Shown here: positions 1 through 8,088 of the stretch, piece after piece
Position numbering within the stretch: position 1 is the stretch's first letter
Layout: every line of letters begins with the position of its first letter
From: an uncultured Paracoccaceae bacterium
GTDB taxonomy: Bacteria > Pseudomonadota > Alphaproteobacteria > Rhodobacterales > Rhodobacteraceae
Assembly (NCBI GenBank): GCA_947498985.1
Contig: CANMMF010000006.1
Span: forward strand, 62,001 to 126,000
Length of the DNA: 64,000 nt
Reading direction: 5' to 3'
Notes under the pieces: model-generated
What the model saw: only the letters and a program-made list of their open reading frames with translations
Database searches by the model: none
What the model was told of the DNA's origin: nothing
Program-made: the position numbers and the translations under genes

Positions 1-46
1 CGCGCTTGAAGGGGGTGGTGTTGGTTTCGATGATCTGGGCGGGCAT
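1..46 (-). CDS. Start of a gene cut by the window edge (probably hydantoinase/oxoprolinase subunit B)
   Basis: Only the first 15 codons are present, reading MPAQIIETNTTPFKR. The ATG at 46-44 is preceded by a strong ribosome binding site (GGAGGTG, 6-7 bases upstream), so the start is convincing. It is the next gene downstream of the hydantoinase A gene on the same strand, the usual position for the B subunit. The visible N-terminus does not resemble the B subunit at 14545-16245, so the identity rests on gene order only. The 103 bases between the two genes are GC-rich and hold nothing else I recognise. Confidence 0.45.
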   Translation of the reverse strand, partial: MPAQIIETNTTPFKR

Positions 47-149
47 CAGAGGGCACCTCCGGTCGGCAGAGACAAGGATCGCGCGGCGGGCGCGGGTGGG
101 TGGGCGGGGCGGCCGCCGCGCGAACCGGCCCGGGCCCCGGGACAGGCGC

Positions 150-2351
150 TCACGATCTTGCCTCCGCGTGATCTTCGGGCCAGATCAGGATGTTGCCGAT
201 CGCGTCGATCACCCCCACATGGCCCGGCAGAATGACCGAGGTGCTGTCCATCTCGGTGATCACGGCGGGTCCGGGCACGCGGTTGCCGGGCTTCAGCTTG
301 CCGCGGTCGTAGATATGCCCTTCGCGCCAGGCGCCGCCTTCGAAAATGCGGGTCTTCTGGACCTGCGCGTGGCTGGCATCGGCGTCGCCTTGCGCGCTCT
401 CGGGGTTGATGAAGCTCTTCTCGGCCCCCTGCACCACTGCGCGCAGCCCGACGATCTCGTGTTCGGCATCCAGCGCGAAGGTAAAAAGCTGTTCATGCTC
501 GCTGTCAAAGCGGCGGGTGACCTCGGCCAGGCTGAACGCCTCGGGCGCCATGTCCACCGTCAGCTTCATCCCCTGCCCCTTGTAGCGGATATCGACCTGG
601 TAGAGCGTCTCCTGCTCGCTTTCAGGCACGCCCTCGGCGGTCAGCGTCCGAGCGGCCTGTGCGGCAAGATCCGACAGCATCTTCTGCATCTGCGCATCCG
701 AGGTGTCGGCGACCGGGGTCACGTAGGTCTGGCTTGCCTCGTTGCGCAGCCGTGTGGTCGCATCGCCGTAGGCGCACAGCACGCCAGGCCCCGGCGGAAT
801 GATCGCAGGCCAGGCATTGACCAGCCGTGCCAGCGCGTTGGCGTGCAGCGGCCCCGCGCCGCCAAAGCCGATCAGCGCGAAGTCGCGCGGGTCGTAGCCC
901 TGCTCGACCGAGACCAGCCGCAGCGCGCCCACCATGTTCTCGTTCACGATACGGATGATGCCTTCCGCGGCGTCCTCGACCGACAGGCCCAGCATGTCGG
1001 CCACCTTGCCCACGGCCTTCGCGGCCAGATCACGGCTGATCTCCATGTCGCCGCCGAGCTTTGCGTCCGATGGCAGGTAGCCCAGCACCACGTTGGCGTC
1101 GGTCACCGTGGGCTCCTCGCCGCCTTTCTTGTAGGCTGCGGGGCCCGGCGTGGCGCCTGCCGATTGCGGCCCCACGCGCAGCGCCTTGGTCAGCTCGGGC
1201 GTATAGGCGATAGAGCCGCCGCCCGCGCCCACGGTGCGCACGTCGATGGAGGGCGCGCGCACGGTCACGTCACCGACGCGGGTTTCGCGCCGGGTGCGCG
1301 CGGTGCCGCCCTCGATCAGCGCCACATCGGTCGAGGTGCCGCCCATATCGAAGGTCAGCAGGTTCTCGAACTGCGCCTGCTTGGCGATCCAGAGCGCGCC
1401 CGCGACACCGCCAGCAGGGCCCGACATCAGCAGGTTCACCGGCTGATCCATCGCCGCCTGCGCCGAGCTCAGCCCGCCGTCGGAGCGCAGGATCTGCAGC
1501 ATCGTGCCCGCGCCCATGCGCCGCTGCAGCTCTTCCTGCAGGTTGCGCACGTATTTGCTGACCACCGGGCGGACATAGGAGTTCACAACCGTGGTCTCGG
1601 TGCGCTCGTATTCATACATTTCCGGCATCACGCTTGCGGAGGTCGAGACCGGGATGCCCGGCGCGATCTCCTGCGCGATCTGGGCGATGCGCGCCTCATG
1701 CGCGTCATTGGCATAACCGTTGAACAGCGCCACCGTCAGCGCCTCGATCCCCGATTTCAGCAGCTTTTCCAGATCGCGGCGCAGCGCCTTTTCATCGAGC
1801 GGCACCAGCACGTTGCCCTGCGCATCGATGCGCTCATCGGCCTCGATGGTGTATTCCAGCGGCGCCAGCGGATCGGTCTTGTTCCAGATCACCCAGCCGC
1901 CAAGACCGCCCGGCACGTAGGACCGCGCAATCTGCAGCACGTCCTTGTAGCCCTTGGTGGTCACCAGCCCGACCAGCGCCCCCGAAGAGGTCAGCACCGT
2001 GTTGGTGGCCACCGTCGTGCCATGCATCACCTCGGTGATGTCGGTGGGATCGATACCGGCGCTTTGGCAGATCTTCTCGATGCCGTTCAGCACGCCCTTC
2101 GAGCTGTCCTCGGGCGTCGAGGGCACCTTGGCCGTGAACGTCCGCCCGTTGCGCTCGTCCAGCAGCAGCAGATCGGTGAAGGTGCCGCCCACATCCACGC
2201 CCAGCCGCAATCCGGTGCCCGCGCGGCCGATCTGGCGAGACGCACCACCAGGTGCGGCGAGCGGCGCGCCCCCTTCGATCCGGCGCAGACGGTCTTCGAA
2301 CGCCGCCAGCCGCTCTTCGTATTTGCGTATCAGGTCATCGCTTACCGACAT
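150..2351 (-). CDS. hyuA: Hydantoinase/oxoprolinase family protein, subunit A
   Basis: This is a HyuA/OplA-type subunit, about 733 residues. The family performs ATP-dependent opening of cyclic amides (N-methylhydantoin, 5-oxoproline) or ATP-dependent carboxylation of ketones, normally with a B subunit. The nucleotide-binding motif LGVDVGGTFTD lies near residue 57. Other family blocks follow: HGTTVATNTVL, SGPAGGVAGA, FDMGGTSTDVAL and GFGGAGPLHA. A short charged helix of about 30 residues precedes the first domain and is not universal in the family. I chose the start at 2351 because GGAGAGAGAG lies just upstream. An ATG at 2369 would overlap the upstream stop (ATGA) but has only a weak GGGA site. 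The CoA-transferase and HMG-CoA-lyase neighbours suggest an acyl substrate or a ketone rather than a simple hydantoin. The specific substrate is unknown. Confidence 0.88.
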   Translation of the reverse strand: MSVSDDLIRKYEERLAAFEDRLRRIEGGAPLAAPGGASRQIGRAGTGLRLGVDVGGTFTDLLLLDERNGRTFTAKVPSTPEDSSKGVLNGIEKICQSAGIDPTDITEVMHGTTVATNTVLTSSGALVGLVTTKGYKDVLQIARSYVPGGLGGWVIWNKTDPLAPLEYTIEADERIDAQGNVLVPLDEKALRRDLEKLLKSGIEALTVALFNGYANDAHEARIAQIAQEIAPGIPVSTSASVMPEMYEYERTETTVVNSYVRPVVSKYVRNLQEELQRRMGAGTMLQILRSDGGLSSAQAAMDQPVNLLMSGPAGGVAGALWIAKQAQFENLLTFDMGGTSTDVALIEGGTARTRRETRVGDVTVRAPSIDVRTVGAGGGSIAYTPELTKALRVGPQSAGATPGPAAYKKGGEEPTVTDANVVLGYLPSDAKLGGDMEISRDLAAKAVGKVADMLGLSVEDAAEGIIRIVNENMVGALRLVSVEQGYDPRDFALIGFGGAGPLHANALARLVNAWPAIIPPGPGVLCAYGDATTRLRNEASQTYVTPVADTSDAQMQKMLSDLAAQAARTLTAEGVPESEQETLYQVDIRYKGQGMKLTVDMAPEAFSLAEVTRRFDSEHEQLFTFALDAEHEIVGLRAVVQGAEKSFINPESAQGDADASHAQVQKTRIFEGGAWREGHIYDRGKLKPGNRVPGPAVITEMDSTSVILPGHVGVIDAIGNILIWPEDHAEARS

Positions 2352-2365
2352 CGTCTCTCTCTCCG

Positions 2366-3208
2366 TCATAGTCCCAGCAGTCTGCGCCAGAAGCCTTTGC
2401 GCGCCGCCGGTGCTCCGGTCTCGGCCAGGGCGGTGGCGCGTTCCGACAGCGCCAGCGTCCTGTCCAGTGTCACTTCGCGGCTCTTCAGGCTGTCGCTCAG
2501 CGCCGCCGCCTCCTGTCGCGCCGCATCGCCCCTCTCGCGCGCCTCGGCTTCCGCCGCCCGCGCCGCCTCGGCCCGCGCCAGCGCGTCATCGAGCAGCGTC
2601 ATCGCGCGCTCCGCCACATCCTGCGTGCCCTGCCCCTGTTCGGCCAGATGCATCGCGCGCTCGAGGATGCCCGCCATCTGCGACACCCGCTGTTCCTTCA
2701 TCTCCGCCTGTCCCAGCGCCGCCTCGAGTGCGGCCAGCGACCGGTCCGACACGCCCGCCAGTCGCTGCTCGCGCTCCGCCAGCGCCTCGAGATGCCCAAA
2801 GGCCCGGTCCAGCATGCCAGCCAGCCGGGCCTTGCCCGCTTCGGCCTGCGCCAGCGCCGCGTCCGCCCGGGTCAGAGCCGCCTCCGCCTGTCCCAGCGCC
2901 GCATCCTGCCGCGCCAGCAGACCCGAGAGCCGCGCCAGCTGCGCGTCCCGGTCGGAGATCGCGCCCTCCATCTCCTCGATATCGTCGAAGAGAAACCCCA
3001 TGACCGCGTCGGGCTCCAGCGCCGCACCGGCCGGTGGCAGGTGCCCGCGCTCCGGCAGATCGACCCGCAAACGGCCCTCATTGTCGCGCCGGGCGCTCAG
3101 CATGCCGCGCGCCACCGCCTCGCGCACGCGCAGCCGTGACGTGCCGAGCCGCAGCGCGGCCTCTTCGACCGTCAGGAAAGCATCCGAGCTGTGGCGCGTG
3201 TCCTGCAT
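2366..3208 (-). CDS. Helix-turn-helix protein with long coiled coil and amphipathic C-terminal tail
   Basis: 280 residues. Residues about 10-55 (FLTVEEAALRLGTSRLRVREAV) look like a MerR/excisionase-type helix-turn-helix that reads an 'allele' of the DNA through a short wing. From about residue 75 to 255 the protein is an Ala/Glu/Arg/Leu-rich coiled coil with recurring LAQAEA/AALGQAE heptads. It ends in GFWRRLLGL, a short Trp/Arg/Leu amphipathic tail of the kind that can touch a membrane. It lies between the CoA-transferase (9-base gap) and hyuA, so it is co-transcribed with enzymes, which is odd for such an architecture. It may be a local regulator or a scaffold. I do not recognise a named family, and the function is unknown. 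Confidence 0.75.
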   Translation of the reverse strand: MQDTRHSSDAFLTVEEAALRLGTSRLRVREAVARGMLSARRDNEGRLRVDLPERGHLPPAGAALEPDAVMGFLFDDIEEMEGAISDRDAQLARLSGLLARQDAALGQAEAALTRADAALAQAEAGKARLAGMLDRAFGHLEALAEREQRLAGVSDRSLAALEAALGQAEMKEQRVSQMAGILERAMHLAEQGQGTQDVAERAMTLLDDALARAEAARAAEAEARERGDAARQEAAALSDSLKSREVTLDRTLALSERATALAETGAPAARKGFWRRLLGL

Positions 3209-3216
3209 CCGCGACC

Positions 3217-4428
3217 TCAGATGATTCCGGCCTCGCGCAGCGCGGCCTGCCGGTCGTCGGACAGGCCCAGCAACTCGGAAAAGACATAGCTGTTATGCTC
3301 TCCGAGCTCGGGGCCCACATGGCGCACGGCACCGGGCGTGTCGCTGAGCCTCGGCGCCACGTTCTGCATGGTGATCGGGCCGAAATCCGGATGCTCGACC
3401 TTGACCAGCGCCTCGCGCGCCTTGAAATGTTCGTCCTGCATCATGTCCTCGGCCTTGTAGATCAGCCCGCAGGGCACACCATGATCGTTCATCTTCTCTT
3501 CCAGCGCGTCGAGCGGGATCGTCCGTGTCCAGTCGTTGATCAACGCGTCGAGCTCGGCCTGATATTTACCGCGCGCGCCATGGGTGGCATAGCGTTCGTC
3601 TTCGGCCAGCTCCGGTCGGCCCATCGCCTCGGCGAGGCGTTTGAAGACCGTGTCCTGATTGGCCGCGATCAGCAAAAGCTTGCCATCGGCGGTGTCAAAG
3701 ACGTTGCTGGGGGAGACATTGGGCAGGATCGCCCCGGTGCGTTCGCGCACATAGCCCGCGACGTCATATTCGGTGACAAGGCTCTCCATCATGTTGAGCA
3801 CCGCCTCGTAGATCGCCGAATCGACCACCTGCCCCTTGCCCGTGCGATGGCGCGCGTGGATCGCGAACATCGCGCCCATGCAGGCGTGTACAGCGGCCAG
3901 CTCGTCGCCGATGGAGATGCCCATGCGGCTGGGCTGGGTCGAGGGGTCGCCCACCACATACCGCAGCCCGCCCATCGCCTCGCCAATCGCACCGTAGCCC
4001 GCGCGCGCCGAATACGGGCCGGTCTGGCCGAACCCTGTAACGCGCACCATCACAAGACCGGGATTGATCTCGCTCAGCGCCTCATAGCCGAGGTTCCAGC
4101 GCTCCATCGTGCCGGGGCGGAAGTTTTCGATCAGGATATCGGCGTCCTTTACCAGATCGCGCACGATCTGCTGGCCTTCCTCTGTTCGCAGGTTGAGCGT
4201 GACCGACTTCTTGTTGCGCGCCACCACCGGCCACCAGAGCGATTTGCCATGCGGCTTCTCGCGACCCCACTGGCGCATCGGATCACCCACCCCGGGGGCT
4301 TCGATCTTGATCACCTCGGCGCCGAAATCCGCCAGCAGCTGGCCGCAAAACGGACCGGCCAGCAGCTGCCCCATTTCGATCACACGCAGATCGGTGAGCG
4401 GCCCCTGCCGCTTTTCCGGATCGCCCAT
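3217..4428 (-). CDS. CaiB/BaiF (class III) CoA-transferase
   Basis: 403 residues, the usual length for family III CoA-transferases, which move CoA between carboxylic acids (formyl-CoA, succinyl-CoA, carnitinyl-CoA types). The N-terminal signature LRVIEMGQLLAGPFCGQLLADFGAEVIKIE is shown here only in part: EMGQLLAGPFCGQ and DFGAEVIKIE are both present. The catalytic Asp that forms the acyl-enzyme anhydride is most likely in VVDSAIYEAVL. The ATG follows GGGGAG at good distance. It is the first gene of the minus-strand operon that includes the coiled-coil protein and hyuA, and is divergent from the HMG-CoA-lyase gene. Together they suggest activation of an organic acid to its CoA ester followed by retro-Claisen cleavage. 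The acid is unknown. Confidence 0.92.
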   Translation of the reverse strand: MGDPEKRQGPLTDLRVIEMGQLLAGPFCGQLLADFGAEVIKIEAPGVGDPMRQWGREKPHGKSLWWPVVARNKKSVTLNLRTEEGQQIVRDLVKDADILIENFRPGTMERWNLGYEALSEINPGLVMVRVTGFGQTGPYSARAGYGAIGEAMGGLRYVVGDPSTQPSRMGISIGDELAAVHACMGAMFAIHARHRTGKGQVVDSAIYEAVLNMMESLVTEYDVAGYVRERTGAILPNVSPSNVFDTADGKLLLIAANQDTVFKRLAEAMGRPELAEDERYATHGARGKYQAELDALINDWTRTIPLDALEEKMNDHGVPCGLIYKAEDMMQDEHFKAREALVKVEHPDFGPITMQNVAPRLSDTPGAVRHVGPELGEHNSYVFSELLGLSDDRQAALREAGII

Positions 4429-4445
4429 CGCTTGCTCCCCTGCTG

Positions 4446-4483
4446 TTGACGAACCGTTTTCGGCTCTATTTGGTATACAGAAA
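4446..4483. promoter_or_regulatory. Divergent promoter region with candidate GntR operator
   Basis: The 72-base gap between the divergent CoA-transferase and lyase genes is AT-richer than its surroundings. It contains TTGACG (4446-4451), which could be a -35 element for the lyase gene, and the dyad TTNNGTATACNNAA around the GTATAC core at 4473-4478. GTATAC-centred dyads are common operators for FCD-type GntR proteins, and such a regulator is encoded two genes away (5403-6062). No clean -10 at 17 bases is visible. Confidence 0.45.
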
Positions 4484-4500
4484 TAAGCGGGTGCGACAGA

Positions 4501-5403
4501 ATGGCCAGAGATTTTTTAGAAATAATCGAAGTTTCGCCCAGAGACGGGATACAAAATGAAAAGACGATCCTGTCCACCGATCAAAAACTGGAGCTGATCA
4601 GCCGCGCGGCAAGGGCGGGGATCGGGCGCGCCGAGGTGACCAGCTTCGTCAATCCCAAAAAAGTGCCGCAAATGGCCGATGCCGACGCGGTGGCCGCCGG
4701 GCTGCCCGCGGGGCTGCGCTCCATCGGGCTCACGCTCAACGCGCGCGGGTTCGACCGGGCTCTGGCCGCGGGGCTCGATGAGGCCAATTTTGTCGTCGTC
4801 GCCTCCGAGACGTTCAACCGCCGCAATCAGGGCGTGGGCACCTTCGACAGCGTTGCGGGCTTCGGTGCGGTCAGGTCCGGCGCGCCGGAGCAGATTTCGG
4901 TCGGCGTCACCATCGGCGCGTCGTTCGGCTGCCCGTTCGAAGGCGAGATGCCGCTGGCCCGCCTGATGCAGGTGGTCGAGGCGGTCATGGCGCATGATCC
5001 GTTCGAGCTGGCGCTGGCCGACACGATCGGCGTGGCCACACCCTCGGACATCCACGAGCGCGTGACGGCCGTGCGCGAGGCGTTCCCCCACGTGCCGCTG
5101 CGCCTGCATCTGCACAACACCCGCAACACCGGCATCGCCAATGCCTGGGCGGGGATCGAGGCCGGGATCCGGCGGTTCGACGCGTCGCTGGGCGGCACCG
5201 GGGGCTGCCCGTTTGCGCCCCGCGCCACCGGCAATATCGCAACGGAAGATCTGGTCTACATGCTCGACCGGTCGGGCATCGAGACCGGCATCGACCTCGA
5301 TGCCGCGATTGCCGCCGCCGAATGGCTGGAGGCGCAGCTGGGCCACACGGTGCCCGGCCAGGTAATGAAGGCGGGCGGCTTTCCCGCGCCGCAGGCCGCC
5401 TGA
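4501..5403 (+). CDS. Hydroxymethylglutaryl-CoA lyase family protein
   Basis: 300 residues, a DRE-TIM metallolyase of the HMG-CoA lyase type, which cleaves 3-hydroxy-3-methylglutaryl-CoA (or a related 3-hydroxyacyl-CoA) to acetyl-CoA and an oxo-acid. The catalytic block VSPRDGIQNE (residues 11-20) supplies the Arg-Asp pair. LHLHNTRNTG gives the metal-binding HxH, and the family signature GGTGGCPFAPRATGN carries the loop Cys and Asn. The metal ligands and loop cysteine are all present, so the enzyme should be active. The start ATG at 4501 is well placed, and its stop overlaps the start of the GntR gene (TGATG). The CoA-transferase upstream on the other strand could supply its CoA-ester substrate. 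Confidence 0.92.
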   Translation: MARDFLEIIEVSPRDGIQNEKTILSTDQKLELISRAARAGIGRAEVTSFVNPKKVPQMADADAVAAGLPAGLRSIGLTLNARGFDRALAAGLDEANFVVVASETFNRRNQGVGTFDSVAGFGAVRSGAPEQISVGVTIGASFGCPFEGEMPLARLMQVVEAVMAHDPFELALADTIGVATPSDIHERVTAVREAFPHVPLRLHLHNTRNTGIANAWAGIEAGIRRFDASLGGTGGCPFAPRATGNIATEDLVYMLDRSGIETGIDLDAAIAAAEWLEAQLGHTVPGQVMKAGGFPAPQAA

Positions 5404-6062
5404 TGAACGACGACGCCCGCCCCCCCGCCGCCGATCTGGCCTATGGCCGGATCCGCGAGCGCATCATGTCGGGCGATCTGGCAGGTGGCACGCGGCTGAA
5501 GGAACAGGGGCTGGCCGAAGAGCTGGGGCTTTCGCGAACGCCGATCCGCGCGGCGATCACCCGGCTGGTGCATGAAGGGTTTGTCGAGCGCGGCGAGGGT
5601 TATTCGACCCGCGTGGCGCGGTTTCCCGAAGAGGAGCTTGACCAGATCTTCGAGATCCGGCGGCGTCTGGAGTGCTACGCTGCCGCCCGCGCCAGCGAAC
5701 GCGCCAGCGACGCGCAGATCGATCAGCTCGACACGCTGACCACCCGGATGGAGGAACTGACGCCGCCGCACAGCGCCGGGGATTATCAGGAGATCTCGTC
5801 GATCAACGCCGAGTTTCACCGCATCATCGCCGAGGCCGCCGCCTCGCCCCGGCTCATGGCGGTGCTGCAGATGGCGGTGGATGTGGGCATCGTCGCGCGC
5901 ACCTATCACAGCTATTCCGAGGCCGATCTGATCCGCTCCGCGCGCCATCACCGCGAGTTGGTGGACGCGTTTCGCGCCCGCTCTGCCGACTGGGCGGAGT
6001 CGGTGATGTCCAGCCACGTGCTGGCCGCCGCCCGCTCTGCCGCGCGCCGCAAGGGCGGCTAG
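5403..6062 (+). CDS. GntR-family transcriptional regulator (FCD domain)
   Basis: 219 residues. The N-terminal winged helix (about residues 10-75) carries LAEELGLSRTPIRAAITRL, the FadR/GntR recognition helix. The C-terminal FCD domain contains the usual His-bearing helices (NAEFHRIIAEAA and RHHRELVDAF) that bind a metal and a small acid effector. The start overlaps the stop of the lyase gene as TGATG, so the two are translationally coupled. It is probably the local repressor of the lyase and CoA-transferase/hydantoinase operons, acting at the GTATAC dyad in the divergent promoter region. The ligand is likely an organic acid of the pathway. Confidence 0.9.
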   Translation: MNDDARPPAADLAYGRIRERIMSGDLAGGTRLKEQGLAEELGLSRTPIRAAITRLVHEGFVERGEGYSTRVARFPEEELDQIFEIRRRLECYAAARASERASDAQIDQLDTLTTRMEELTPPHSAGDYQEISSINAEFHRIIAEAAASPRLMAVLQMAVDVGIVARTYHSYSEADLIRSARHHRELVDAFRARSADWAESVMSSHVLAAARSAARRKGG

Positions 6063-6064
6063 CT

Positions 6065-6310
6065 GTGGCGCATGAAGCCAAGGTCATGGTGTCGGTCGAC
6101 AGCCCCTGCGGGTTGCGCTGCGTGGATGTGACGGCAGTACCCGGCGGCGGGTTCGCCTGGGCCAGCTATCGCCGCGATCCCGAAGACGGGCATGGCTGGC
6201 GCGCCGATGGCTGGGGCGCGCAGGGCTTTGCGACGCTCGATGCCGCGCTGGCCGCGGCAGGTCGGGATATCGGGTGGCTGGAAGACCGGTTGGCTTCAGG
6301 AGAGAAGTAA
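6065..6310 (+). CDS. Small hypothetical protein
   Basis: An 81-residue reading frame begins with GTG two bases after the GntR stop; an in-frame ATG at 6086 would give 74 residues. It reads like a folded small protein: a beta-rich first half (CGLRCVDVTAVPGGGFAWASYRR), then a helix (FATLDAALAAAGRDIGWLEDRL). Tight spacing to the GntR gene on the same strand supports co-transcription. I recognise no family, and the evidence that it is expressed is only the frame, the spacing and the composition. Confidence 0.4.
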   Translation: MAHEAKVMVSVDSPCGLRCVDVTAVPGGGFAWASYRRDPEDGHGWRADGWGAQGFATLDAALAAAGRDIGWLEDRLASGEK

Positions 6311-6397
6311 GACGATTACTTTTCAGCACCTTAATCTTCGAACCTAATGCGACACCTGAAGTAAAATCAGGCCTGTTCCCGTCCCCCAACCCGTCCC

Positions 6398-7072
6398 TCA
6401 AACGCTTTTCAGCCCCAGCCGTTTCAGCAAGGCCACAAGCTCGTCGCGGGCGCGCGCGCGGTGACGGCGATGAAGCCGCCCGGCCTCCTCCGGATCTGCC
6501 TTGCGGATTGCCTCGTAAACCGCGCGGTGATCCGCGTTCGACTGCCTCGGCATCTCGCGCATGTAGAGCGTCACCATCCGCGCCCGGCGCACCTGATCGA
6601 CCATGCGGGCCACGATCTCCTCGACCCGCCGGTTGCCGCCAAGGCGCACCAGCTCGCCGTGAAACCTGTCATCCGCCGCGGCCCAGCCCTTGCGGTCGTC
6701 GCGCGCAATGGCCGCGTCCATCTGCGTGAGCGCGGCGTGCAACCGGACGAGCCCGTCTGCCCCGTGATCCGCCTCGGCGGCGGCTTCGGCGGCCATGCTT
6801 TCCAGCGCGGTCAGCACGTCATAGACCTCGCGCATGTCCTCGGGGGAAATCTGCAGAATGCGCACGCCCTTGCGCGGCCGCACCTCCAGCAGCCCTTGTT
6901 GTTCCAGCAAGAGCACCGCCTCGCGCACCGGCGTGCGCGAGAGGCCGAGCCGCGCCGCCAGCTCGCTTTCCAGGTGGTCCGAACCCGGTGCAAGCTCGCC
7001 ATCGAAGATCAGCGCCCGTAACGCCTGTTCGGCCCGCTGCGCGGAAGACACCGGGTGGCGCGCGGCGCTCAT
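6398..7072 (-). CDS. GntR-family transcriptional regulator (FCD domain)
   Basis: 224 residues. The winged helix at about 15-75 carries LAARLGLSRTPVREAVLLLEQQGLL, a textbook GntR recognition segment. The C-terminal FCD helical bundle keeps the metal-binding Asp/His pattern (DDRFHGEL, NADHRAVYEAI). It is the last gene of a three-gene minus operon, and its ATG overlaps the stop of the oxidoreductase gene (ATGA). It probably represses its own operon, from the repeat-rich region upstream of the dehydrogenase gene. Confidence 0.9.
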   Translation of the reverse strand: MSAARHPVSSAQRAEQALRALIFDGELAPGSDHLESELAARLGLSRTPVREAVLLLEQQGLLEVRPRKGVRILQISPEDMREVYDVLTALESMAAEAAAEADHGADGLVRLHAALTQMDAAIARDDRKGWAAADDRFHGELVRLGGNRRVEEIVARMVDQVRRARMVTLYMREMPRQSNADHRAVYEAIRKADPEEAGRLHRRHRARARDELVALLKRLGLKSV

Positions 7073-8088
7073 GATGCGTGCAGCCGGATCTTGGCACCGG
7101 TCCCCGCAGAGCGGTAGACCGCCTGCTCGGTCTCGATCACCTTAAGATAGTCCTGCGCAGTGTTCTCAAGAGCTGTGCCGTCGAGCAGGCCCGACACCAC
7201 ATGGCGCTGCAGATGGTGCACGCAGTCACCACCAAATCCGGCATAAGTGTCGGGTGGCAACCGCAACTCCGCCTCTCTCATCCCGAAGGCGCGGAGCCAG
7301 ACCGAGCCGTCGCCGTGCAGATCGAGCGTGCCCGCGAGGCCCTCGATCAGCGCTTCTCCCATCGTGCGGCGCGTGTTGTCGGCGGCATGATCGAGGCAGC
7401 GATTGCCGTCGAGCAGCGCGCGCACGCCGCCCGGGTGATCGAAGAGCACAAACCCTGCATCCTCGCCCGCAAGCACCGGATTGACCTGCCGCAGATCGGC
7501 GTAGACCGCCAGCGGATCGCCCAGCAGAAAGCGGAAAACATCGATCCAGTGCACGCCGGTCTCGTGGATCAGAAAGCGCGGCATGGTCTGGAAATAAGGC
7601 TGCCGGTCGAGATAGGCGCGCGGCCCCTGACCGTCGCCGGGGCGCAGGCGAAACGTCACCTGCTGGAGCTCACCAACCAGCCCGCCCGCCAGCATCTCTG
7701 CGATGGCGCGGTACCAGGGTTGAAACCGGAAATTTTCATGCACAATCAGTGTGGTGCCTTTGGCCTCCGCCGCTTCGGTCGCCGCGCGCGCCTCGTCCAG
7801 GGAGCGGCAAAACGGCTTCTGACAAATTATGTTCGGAATGTCATGGACCAGCGCCGTACGGATCGCCTCCGCATGGGCGTCGGGCGGCAGGATGATATCG
7901 AGAAGGTCGGGCGCCTCTGCCGCCAGCATCGCGTCGAGATCGGCATAGGCCTTGAGCCCGGTGGCGCGCGCCTTTGCGATGTCGCGGTCGCAGGCGGCAA
8001 TCGCTCTGGCCCGGTCCATCCGCGCCCAGCTGTCATAGTGGAACTGGCTGAAATAGCCCGCGCCGACGCCAGCGACGCGCAGGCTCAT
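7069..8088 (-). CDS. Gfo/Idh/MocA family oxidoreductase
   Basis: 339 residues. The N-terminal Rossmann fold (VAGVGAGYFSQFH) should bind NAD(P). The catalytic lysine is in the family motif ICQKPF (near residue 93). The C-terminal alpha/beta domain with HETGVHWIDVFRFLLG supplies the conserved His. Such enzymes oxidise or reduce sugars, inositols and sugar acids. Its start overlaps the stop of the beta-decarboxylating dehydrogenase (ATGA) and its stop overlaps the GntR start, so it is in a tightly coupled operon for a sugar acid-like compound. The exact substrate cannot be read from the sequence. Confidence 0.9.
   Translation of the reverse strand: MSLRVAGVGAGYFSQFHYDSWARMDRARAIAACDRDIAKARATGLKAYADLDAMLAAEAPDLLDIILPPDAHAEAIRTALVHDIPNIICQKPFCRSLDEARAATEAAEAKGTTLIVHENFRFQPWYRAIAEMLAGGLVGELQQVTFRLRPGDGQGPRAYLDRQPYFQTMPRFLIHETGVHWIDVFRFLLGDPLAVYADLRQVNPVLAGEDAGFVLFDHPGGVRALLDGNRCLDHAADNTRRTMGEALIEGLAGTLDLHGDGSVWLRAFGMREAELRLPPDTYAGFGGDCVHHLQRHVVSGLLDGTALENTAQDYLKVIETEQAVYRSAGTGAKIRLHAS

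Noticed and set aside
6-3224. 1072-codon open frame on the plus strand
   Set aside because: It is antisense to hyuA and the coiled-coil gene, is rich in Arg/His/Ala/Pro as expected for a mirror frame in GC-rich DNA, and has no family features.
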